From assembly GCA_965216515.1 (NCBI GenBank), contig OZ244173.1:1054001-1118000 (forward strand): a DNA stretch of 64,000 nucleotides, written 5' to 3'. How positions within the stretch are numbered: the first letter of the stretch is position 1; each line of letters begins with the position of its first letter. This DNA is from CAXMRP01 sp965216515 (GTDB taxonomy: Bacteria; Pseudomonadota; Alphaproteobacteria; Rhizobiales; Afifellaceae). Positions 58,234 through 64,000 of this stretch are shown piece by piece. The notes below the pieces were generated by a model, which saw only the letters and a program-made list of their open reading frames with translations, was not told where the DNA came from and ran no database searches. A program made the translations under genes and the position numbers.

Positions 58234-59204
58234 GTCGCGATCGACCGCTCCACGACCGCAAGATCGGCATTGCCGCCGGAAAGCACGACCGCCACCGTTT
58301 TGCCAGCAACCGGGATTTCGCCGGAAAGAAGGGCGGCCAACGCCGCCGCCCCTCCCGGTTCCACCACCAGGCGCCACGATTCATACGCAAGTCCGGCTGC
58401 CGCCAGTGCCGCCTCGTCGGTGATCGCCAGCGCCCGCGCATTTTGCTTTGTATTGATGGCGAACCCGATTTCACCCGGCGCCGCCGCGAGCAGCGCATCG
58501 CACAGCGATCCCGATGCCCGCTCATTGGCGACGATCTTCCCGCAGGCGATCGAACGACGGTAATCATCAAAGCCCTCCGGCTCGGCAAGCACCACGACGG
58601 CGTCGGGAAATGCGCGGGAAAGCCCCAGATTGACACCGGCCCCGAGGCCTCCGCCGCTGCACGGCACAAAAACGAGCTCCGGCGCAATGCCCTTCCGGAT
58701 CGCATCGGCGGCGATCTCCAGACCGACAGTGCCCTGGCCGGCTACAACATCAGGATTGTTGAAAGGGTGGACAAAGACCGCACCGGTTTCCTCCGTGATC
58801 CGTGCGGCGATCGCATCCCGGTCCTCGTTTTCACGTTCGTAGAGGACGATCCTGGCGCCGGATGCCCGGGTTCGCGCGATCTTCGCCTCCGGTGCGTCGT
58901 CCGGCATCACGATGGTCGCCGGCAAGCCGGCAAGCCGCGCGGCCTCCGCAACGCCCTGGGCATGGTTGCCGGACGAGCAGGCGACCACGCCGGCCGGCGC
59001 CGCGTCCCCCAACGCACAGATGGCGTTCCAGGCGCCGCGAAACTTGAATGAGCCGGTGCGTTGCATGCACTCCGGTTTGATGAAGATGTTTGCGCCCAGT
59101 TGCTCTGAGAGCACCGGCGCCCGAAACAGCGGCGTCCGCACCTGCCGATCGGCAATCCGCCGGGCGGCCTCTTCCACGTCCGCGTAAGTGGGTATTCTCG
59201 TCAT
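58212..59204 (-). CDS. Threonine/serine dehydratase-like PLP enzyme
   Basis: 330 residues from the ATG at 59204, preceded by AAGGA. Fold type II PLP enzyme: the Schiff-base Lys is in QRTGSFKFRGAWNA, the phosphate-binding loop is SSGNHAQG, and VPCSGGGLGAGV is the glycine-rich motif. There is no C-terminal regulatory ACT domain, so it is like the catabolic or short threonine ammonia-lyase or serine racemase type rather than biosynthetic IlvA. Confidence 0.9.
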   Translation of the reverse strand: MTRIPTYADVEEAARRIADRQVRTPLFRAPVLSEQLGANIFIKPECMQRTGSFKFRGAWNAICALGDAAPAGVVACSSGNHAQGVAEAARLAGLPATIVMPDDAPEAKIARTRASGARIVLYERENEDRDAIAARITEETGAVFVHPFNNPDVVAGQGTVGLEIAADAIRKGIAPELVFVPCSGGGLGAGVNLGLSRAFPDAVVVLAEPEGFDDYRRSIACGKIVANERASGSLCDALLAAAPGEIGFAINTKQNARALAITDEAALAAAGLAYESWRLVVEPGGAAALAALLSGEIPVAGKTVAVVLSGGNADLAVVERSIATYRSSLA

Positions 59205-59423
59205 GTTTCCTTCGCCACAGGCCACCGCAATATTATCGGTATGGTTTTTCGGAGCCGGATCCGGTCCGTTCGGGATTTGACCGGTATGTTCGCAGATCAC
59301 GACGCCGATTTCCATGACCGAAACCGTCCCGCATCGTGCAAGGCCGGCGAATTTCCGTCTCCCGTATGGACGATATTGGCGCGGATGTTATGAAGGGATG
59401 TCGACGAACCGGGGGACGAAATC

Positions 59424-60203
59424 ATGGAACTGGGTATAGCCGGCCGCAAGGCCATCGTCTGTGCATCCAGCCGCGGGCTGGGACGGGGTTGCGCCGAAGC
59501 CTTGGCGGCGGCCGGTTGCGAGGTTGTCTTGAACGGCCGCGACGAAGCCGTTTTGAACAGAACAGCGGAAGAAATCGCCGACGTGACCGGCGCGAAGATC
59601 GTTCCGGTCGCCGCCGACGTTGGATCACCGGAAGGTCAGAGGACCCTCCTTGCCGCATGTCCCGATCCCGACATTCTTGTCAACAACAATGGCGGACCGC
59701 CCCGACGGAGCTATCGGGAACTCGACCGCGACGCCATGATGAAGGGCGTCATCCAGAATTTCATCACCCCGGTCGAACTGATCCAGGCGGTGATCGATCC
59801 GATGATCGAACGCAGGTTCGGCCGCATCGTCAACATCACGTCCCTGTCGGTCAAATCGCCGGTGCCCGGTCTCGACCTGTCATCCGGCGCCCGCGCCGGT
59901 TTGACCGCATTCCTGGCCGGTGTCTGCCGTGAAGTTGCGCAACACAACATCACCGTGAACCACCTGTTGCCCGGCAAGATGGATACCGATCGGTTGCGGG
60001 CCGGAATATCCTGGGGGGCGAAGCAGGCGGGCATTTCAGATGCCGAGGAGGCCGCCCGGCAGAGCAACGAAATCCCGGCACAGCGATTTGGATACGCCGA
60101 AGAATTCGGCAAAGCCTGCGCCTTTCTTTGCTCCGTCCATGCCGGCTATATCACTGGTCAGAACCTGTTGATCGATGGAGGCCTGGTGCCGACCGCGTTC
60201 TAG
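59424..60203 (+). CDS. Short-chain dehydrogenase/reductase-like protein without the YxxxK motif
   Basis: 259 residues. The Rossmann fold is intact (AIVCASSRGLGRGCAEALA). LVNNNGGPP replaces the usual NNAG. The catalytic Tyr and Lys of YxxxK are not found; the aligned part reads LDLSSGARAGLTAFLAG, so they are replaced by Ser and Arg. This matches an SDR branch that I recall from other genomes with NNxGGP and SGARA. It may bind NAD(P) but use another chemistry, or none. Confidence 0.85.
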   Translation: MELGIAGRKAIVCASSRGLGRGCAEALAAAGCEVVLNGRDEAVLNRTAEEIADVTGAKIVPVAADVGSPEGQRTLLAACPDPDILVNNNGGPPRRSYRELDRDAMMKGVIQNFITPVELIQAVIDPMIERRFGRIVNITSLSVKSPVPGLDLSSGARAGLTAFLAGVCREVAQHNITVNHLLPGKMDTDRLRAGISWGAKQAGISDAEEAARQSNEIPAQRFGYAEEFGKACAFLCSVHAGYITGQNLLIDGGLVPTAF

Positions 60204-60268
60204 ATGGCCACAAGCCACGGCACTCCGGACCCGCCGCAATTTCTGTCAGCAAACCCGCGCCAGGCAAA

Positions 60269-60304
60269 TCCGACGCAAATCAAAATTCCGACGCAAATCA
60301 AAAA
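60269..60304. repeat. 18-bp tandem duplication next to the FadL terminator
   Basis: Two copies beginning TCCGACGCAAATCAAAA differ at the last base and run into the A-tract (60300-60305) that becomes the U-tract of the leftward terminator. Confidence 0.8.
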
Positions 60305-60326
60305 GGCCGGGCAGATCGCCCGGCCG
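60300..60326 (-). terminator. Terminator of the FadL-like gene
   Basis: Read leftwards: GGCCGGGC, a 5-base loop, GCCCGGCC, then TTTTT. It lies 29 bases past the stop at 60355 and is a classical intrinsic terminator. Confidence 0.9.
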
Positions 60327-60354
60327 TTGAGTTGTACACAGGAGAGGGTTCGGG

Positions 60355-61668
60355 TCAGTACTTTGCAATAACCGGTTCACTGGGCGCATGCCCGCCGAAC
60401 TTCACCTTGAGAGCCGCCGACAGGATATGCACTGTCGCATCGACATCGGCACCGAAAGGCCCGTTGGCAACCGGTCCGCCGGCCGCGGCCGGCAGGATTT
60501 CTGTGTCAAATGTGGTCAGGAAACTGTAACCGAGATCGAACGAGTAGCGATCGTTGATGACATGGCTCAGCCCGGCTGAGAGCCACAACCGGTCATCGTC
60601 GGGCAGCCGGAAGGTCCGGTTCGCATTGTCGAGCGGCGACTCTTCCCAGGCTATGCCGGCACGAAATGTCGTCGCCTCGGAGTACATGTACTCCGCACCA
60701 AACGAGAAGAAGTGCCCGTCATTATAGTCGAATGGCAGCGGCACCGGCGCCGGCCCGCCCGTTACGATCACCGTATCGAAACGGCTCCAGTTGGACCATT
60801 CGTATCCCGCCATGACCCGCCAGCGGTCGTTGACCTTGTGCCGGATGCCGACAGTGACCATGTCGGGAAGCTCCAGCGAAGCCGTGCTGGCAAACGTTCC
60901 GCCAAATCCCGACACGTTGAACGTGCCTTCCAGATCGACTTCCTGGGAAGACCGATAGCCGATGCCGAACTCCGTATCCGGTGACAGCATCACATGCACG
61001 CCGGTTGTCCAGCCATACGAGATATCGTCGCCGTCCAGCAGCCCGAGCGGCCCGGGGAACGGCGCGCTGCCGGCCACCGGATTGATTTCCACGTCGGAAT
61101 ACTGCACCTGCAGACCGGCCGCGATCGTCACATAGTCGTTGATCTGGTAGGCGACATTCGGATTGACGTTGACGGAGAAAATGTCCGAGGTTCCGGCAAT
61201 GCCCGCGCCCGCAATCGGGCTGCCCGGCGCCGTGTATTCGGTCGACAGGCCAAAAGCGCCGTTGACCCCGACACCAAAGATCAGATTGTCGTTCAACCTG
61301 TAGGCGATGTAGCTCGCAGGGACAAAAGCATCGACGCCGATATCGCCTTCGTCGAAGGAGATCGGTGTCGTTAGCGCGACATCGGATATGGGAAAGACGC
61401 CTGTTCCGACGGCCTCGACTTCAAAACCCATAACCTGGCTGAGCGTGGCCGGATTCCAGAACATCGAGGAAAGACTGCCTCCGGCGGCAACGCCGGCAAA
61501 GGACACGCCCTGCCCGTATGCGCTTTGTTCGCGAAGCGCAAAACCACCCGCCTGCGCCACCGAGATGCCGGCAAGCACGACAATTGCGGTTCCGGCAAGA
61601 AGCCGACCCGTAATCCGGCTGACGCCATGACAAGTGCCTTGTCTGCGATGCAATTTCCGATTGCCCAT
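60355..61668 (-). CDS. OmpP1/FadL-family outer-membrane transporter
   Basis: 437 residues from the ATG at 61668, with a signal peptide (LLAGTAIVVLAGISVAQA, then GGFALREQSAYGQGVSFAG). The N-terminal motif ALREQSAYGQGVSFAGVAAG and ATLSQ, the beta-strand pattern and the C-terminal aromatic KFGGHAPSEPVIAKY end fit the FadL family, which carries hydrophobic compounds such as long-chain fatty acids. It is a lone transcription unit with its own terminator. Confidence 0.9.
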   Translation of the reverse strand: MGNRKLHRRQGTCHGVSRITGRLLAGTAIVVLAGISVAQAGGFALREQSAYGQGVSFAGVAAGGSLSSMFWNPATLSQVMGFEVEAVGTGVFPISDVALTTPISFDEGDIGVDAFVPASYIAYRLNDNLIFGVGVNGAFGLSTEYTAPGSPIAGAGIAGTSDIFSVNVNPNVAYQINDYVTIAAGLQVQYSDVEINPVAGSAPFPGPLGLLDGDDISYGWTTGVHVMLSPDTEFGIGYRSSQEVDLEGTFNVSGFGGTFASTASLELPDMVTVGIRHKVNDRWRVMAGYEWSNWSRFDTVIVTGGPAPVPLPFDYNDGHFFSFGAEYMYSEATTFRAGIAWEESPLDNANRTFRLPDDDRLWLSAGLSHVINDRYSFDLGYSFLTTFDTEILPAAAGGPVANGPFGADVDATVHILSAALKVKFGGHAPSEPVIAKY

Positions 61669-61864
61669 TTTCAACCCCAATACGCCCCGCCTGCGTTAGA
61701 AAACTCGCCCTTAGATTGTAATATTTGGTTAACCATAATCCGATCGCCGCCAATAGCCGACAAAAAACCCGTCGAATCGCCGCAATACCGGGCGGCAAGG
61801 TCCGGATTTCACGCGGTTGTGGCTTCCGGGCAACAACGCCGGTCCAATCTGATCCCCGGCCGTC

Positions 61865-62941
61865 TTATCGGCGCGCCGACAAGAGCGCCGCCTGGCTGAT
61901 TCGGGACCAGGCATGAAGCGCCTGCCGCGCCGCCCGGTAACTGGCGACGATTTCGCCGGTCAGCGCATCCTCGCCGGCGAGCGTGTCGAGCACCCCTGTG
62001 GCAGCCTGGCGCGCCGCCGCAAGAACCGTCTCCGGAAACGCCCGCAGCTTCACACCCTTTTCGTCGGTCAGAATCTTCAGCGCGTGTGCATTGTTCCACT
62101 GTGCCTCGCCCAGACCGCGGATGTTTTCCCGGGCGCAGACCTGGACCACGATGGCCTGGAGATCATTTGGCAGTTTCGCCCACGCATCGAGCCCGATCAG
62201 CGCCTCGCCAGTCCCGTTCGGCTCGTGAAACCCCGGCCAATAATAATAGGGTGCGAATTCAAACAGGCCGAGTGCGGCATCCGACCATGGACCCAGAAAC
62301 TCCGCCGCATCGATCGTCCCGGCCCGCAACGCCGCCTGGATCTCGCCCGGCGCCACCGGCACCGGTGTCGCGCCCAGTTGCCGGGCAATCGCGCCGCCGA
62401 AGCCCGGCATCCGGATCTTCAGGCCCTTGATATCGTCCGGACCGTGGATTTCGCGGCGAAACCAGCCGCCCATCTGAAATCCGGTGTTGCCGGCCATGAG
62501 CGGTTTGATGCCGAACGGCGCGTAAAGGCGATCCCACAGCGCCTGGCCGCCGCCGTGGTCAATCCAGGTGATGTGCTCAAGCGGTGTCAGGCCAAATGGG
62601 GCGGCGGTGAATATCGGTGCCGCCGGCGCCTTGCCGGCCCAAAACAGCGATGCGGTGTGGGCCAACTGGGCGGTGCCCGATGACACCGCGTCAAATACGC
62701 CGAAAGCCGGCACCAGCTCGCCGGCGGCGTGAAGCTTGATGTTCAACCGGTTGTCGGACGCCGCGGCGATCCCTTCGGCGATCCGGCGCGCCGTCACACC
62801 GGGCCCCGGCAGATTTTTCGGCCAGGATGTGACCATGTTCCAGGAAATCCGGCCTTGCGCGACCGCCGGCGCGGCGAGTGGCATGGCTGTCAGGCCCAGG
62901 GCCCCGGCACCGAGCGCGGCGCGGCGGGAAAGGTCGGTCAT
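61865..62941 (-). CDS. TRAP transporter substrate-binding protein (DctP family), Tat-exported
   Basis: 358 residues. The start LSRRAALGAGALGLTAMPLA is a twin-arginine signal, so it is folded in the cytoplasm before export. Then WNMVTSWPKNLPGPGVTAR, MAGNTGFQMGGWFRREIHG and KGLKIRMPGFGGAIARQLGA (ligand-binding Arg region) place it in DctP-type receptors. The 4-base overlap (ATGA) with thiD joins it to the thiamine genes; no TRAP permease is in the window. Confidence 0.9.
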   Translation of the reverse strand: MTDLSRRAALGAGALGLTAMPLAAPAVAQGRISWNMVTSWPKNLPGPGVTARRIAEGIAAASDNRLNIKLHAAGELVPAFGVFDAVSSGTAQLAHTASLFWAGKAPAAPIFTAAPFGLTPLEHITWIDHGGGQALWDRLYAPFGIKPLMAGNTGFQMGGWFRREIHGPDDIKGLKIRMPGFGGAIARQLGATPVPVAPGEIQAALRAGTIDAAEFLGPWSDAALGLFEFAPYYYWPGFHEPNGTGEALIGLDAWAKLPNDLQAIVVQVCARENIRGLGEAQWNNAHALKILTDEKGVKLRAFPETVLAAARQAATGVLDTLAGEDALTGEIVASYRAARQALHAWSRISQAALLSARR

Positions 62942-63762
62942 GGCGTGCTCCAGTACCGGTGAAAATGGTGGACGGGCCCATGGCCATGGCCGATGGCCAG
63001 ACTGTCGGCGGCGGCAAGCGCAGCGTGGAGCCAGGACTTGGCCTCCTCAACCGCTTCCTCCAGCGCCTTGCCCCCGGCCAGCCCCGCCGCAATTGCCGAC
63101 GAAAGGGAACAACCCGTCCCATGCGTATTGCGCGTATCCAGCCAGGGAAGCACAAACCATCGGCCGCCTTTGCCGGTGAGAAGATAGTCGGCCGCCCGGC
63201 GCCGGCCCCTTCCCCGCTCTTCGGCCAGATGCCCGCCCTTGACCAACACGGCCTGCGGTCCCGATTGCAGGAGCATTGCCGCCTGCGCTTCCATTGTTGC
63301 GCGGTTGGTTGCGACCGGCGCACCGACAAGCCGCGCAGCTTCCGCAAGGTTGGGCGTAATCACCGAAGCGAGCGGAAATAGACGCTCACGCAATGCCGAG
63401 ACGGCATCCCCGGCAATCAACGGATCGCCCGACGCCGCCACCATCACCGGATCGACCACGATCGGCCCTGTCTCATGCGCGCCAATTCCCCGGGCAACCG
63501 CGGCGATCGTCTCCGGTCGGGACAGCATTCCGATCTTGGTCGCGTTGACCGCGAGATCGCCAAAAACCGAATCCATCTGTTCGCGCACGAAATCTGCGGG
63601 CACATCATGGATCGCCTGAACCCCGCGCGTGTTCTGCGCGGTGAGCGCGGTAATCACGCTGGCGCCGTAGACCGACAGTGCCGAAAAGGTTTTCAGGTCG
63701 GCCTGGATACCGGCGCCGCCGCCGGAATCCGACCCGGCGATTGTCACTGCGATGGCCGTCAT
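62938..63762 (-). CDS. thiD: Hydroxymethylpyrimidine/phosphomethylpyrimidine kinase
   Basis: 274-residue ribokinase-fold kinase that makes HMP-PP for thiamine. The start TAIAVTIAGSDSGGGAGIQA, TKIGMLSRPETI, VVDPVMVAASGDPLI and the C-terminal NTHGTGCSLSSAIAAGLA (catalytic region) are complete. It overlaps thiE by 4 bases and the TRAP protein by 4 bases, so thiE-thiD-dctP-like is one operon read leftwards. Confidence 0.96.
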   Translation of the reverse strand: MTAIAVTIAGSDSGGGAGIQADLKTFSALSVYGASVITALTAQNTRGVQAIHDVPADFVREQMDSVFGDLAVNATKIGMLSRPETIAAVARGIGAHETGPIVVDPVMVAASGDPLIAGDAVSALRERLFPLASVITPNLAEAARLVGAPVATNRATMEAQAAMLLQSGPQAVLVKGGHLAEERGRGRRRAADYLLTGKGGRWFVLPWLDTRNTHGTGCSLSSAIAAGLAGGKALEEAVEEAKSWLHAALAAADSLAIGHGHGPVHHFHRYWSTP

Positions 63763-64000
63763 GCGGCGCCCGCCGCGCGGACGCCTGCCATCTCTCGGGC
63801 ATGACCGATTCGCTGCCGGATGACGCGGGTCGCATCTTCCACATCGTCGGCCATGAACAATGCGGAAATCATCGCCACACCGTCGGCGCCGGCGGCGATG
63901 AGTTCGGCGACATTGTCCGCGTCGATCCCGGCGATGGCGCCCACCGGCAGGGTCGGTGCCCTGGCGCGAACGATCGCCGCCCGCTCGCTCCAGCCGGCAA
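63759..64000 (-). CDS. thiE: Thiamine-phosphate synthase, C-terminal part, gene cut by the window edge
   Basis: The last 80 residues or so. RAAIVRARAPTLPVGAIAGIDADNVAELIAAGADGVAMISALF is the phosphate-binding end of the ThiE TIM barrel, which joins HMP-PP and thiazole phosphate. The frame is open to base 64000; the GTG at 63944 is internal. Stop overlaps thiD (ATGA). The short visible part allows a ThiE-like paralog too. Confidence 0.85.
   Translation of the reverse strand, partial: AGWSERAAIVRARAPTLPVGAIAGIDADNVAELIAAGADGVAMISALFMADDVEDATRVIRQRIGHAREMAGVRAAGAA

Overview
The window is GC-rich bacterial DNA, apparently chromosomal, with tightly packed genes. It reads as an alphaproteobacterium, most likely of the order Hyphomicrobiales (Rhizobiales). 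The pointers are an F1-ATPase zeta inhibitor gene (DUF1476) beside purC-purS-purQ-purL-bolA-grxD, a CckA-type hybrid kinase near recA, a DksA with a degenerate zinc finger, a LivF-linked DUF6867-type membrane protein, and a 1682-residue membrane-anchored helical protein that resembles the Growth Pole Ring (GPR) protein of polar-growing Rhizobiales. I cannot name genus or species.

Layout. 1-2.4 kb: end of a branched-chain amino acid ABC transporter (LivF, small membrane protein, periplasmic binding protein, strong terminator). 2.5-8.5 kb: P1-family peptidase, BASS-type transporter, rpe, two proteins of unknown role, purB and a small hydrolase that has lost its nucleophile. 8.5-14.4 kb: ATPase inhibitor, purine genes purC/S/Q/L with a lipoprotein gene inserted, then the Fe-S pair bolA/grxD. 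14.5-22 kb: Bcr/CflA exporter, an IMPase-family phosphatase, rpsD, murI, trmJ, icd and a K+ channel with a cyclic-nucleotide domain. 22-33 kb: alaS, recA, then two IS1595-like elements carrying cargo, then cckA. 33-46.5 kb: FliO-like protein, dksA, membrane and ClpP-like proteins, SixA, YcjX/YcjF, an MFS carrier, ferredoxin and its reductase, and a pseudo-Hpt pair. 46.9-52 kb: the GPR-like giant. 52-56.5 kb: a complete Mla-type lipid ABC transporter (MlaE with STAS, MlaF, MCE protein, lipoprotein). 56.7-64 kb: dipeptide epimerase, PLP dehydratase, an SDR, a FadL porin, a TRAP binding protein and thiD/thiE.

The most unusual part is 26.2-30.1 kb. Two different IS1595-family elements sit head to tail between recA and cckA. 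All three junctions carry the same 8-bp sequence GGCACAAC, which is the expected target-duplication length for this family. Each element has a rightward, AT-rich cargo operon that ends in a small ORF running antisense into the tail of a leftward transposase gene. Each transposase has a promoter whose -35 box lies in the right terminal inverted repeat. Element 2 carries a membrane protein and an ImmA/IrrE zinc peptidase; element 1 carries a two-helix membrane protein of unknown function.

Most other genes are housekeeping. Coordinates are from direct reading. Starts were moved from the longest ORF where a Shine-Dalgarno sequence, a signal peptide or the family's usual N-terminus argued for it.
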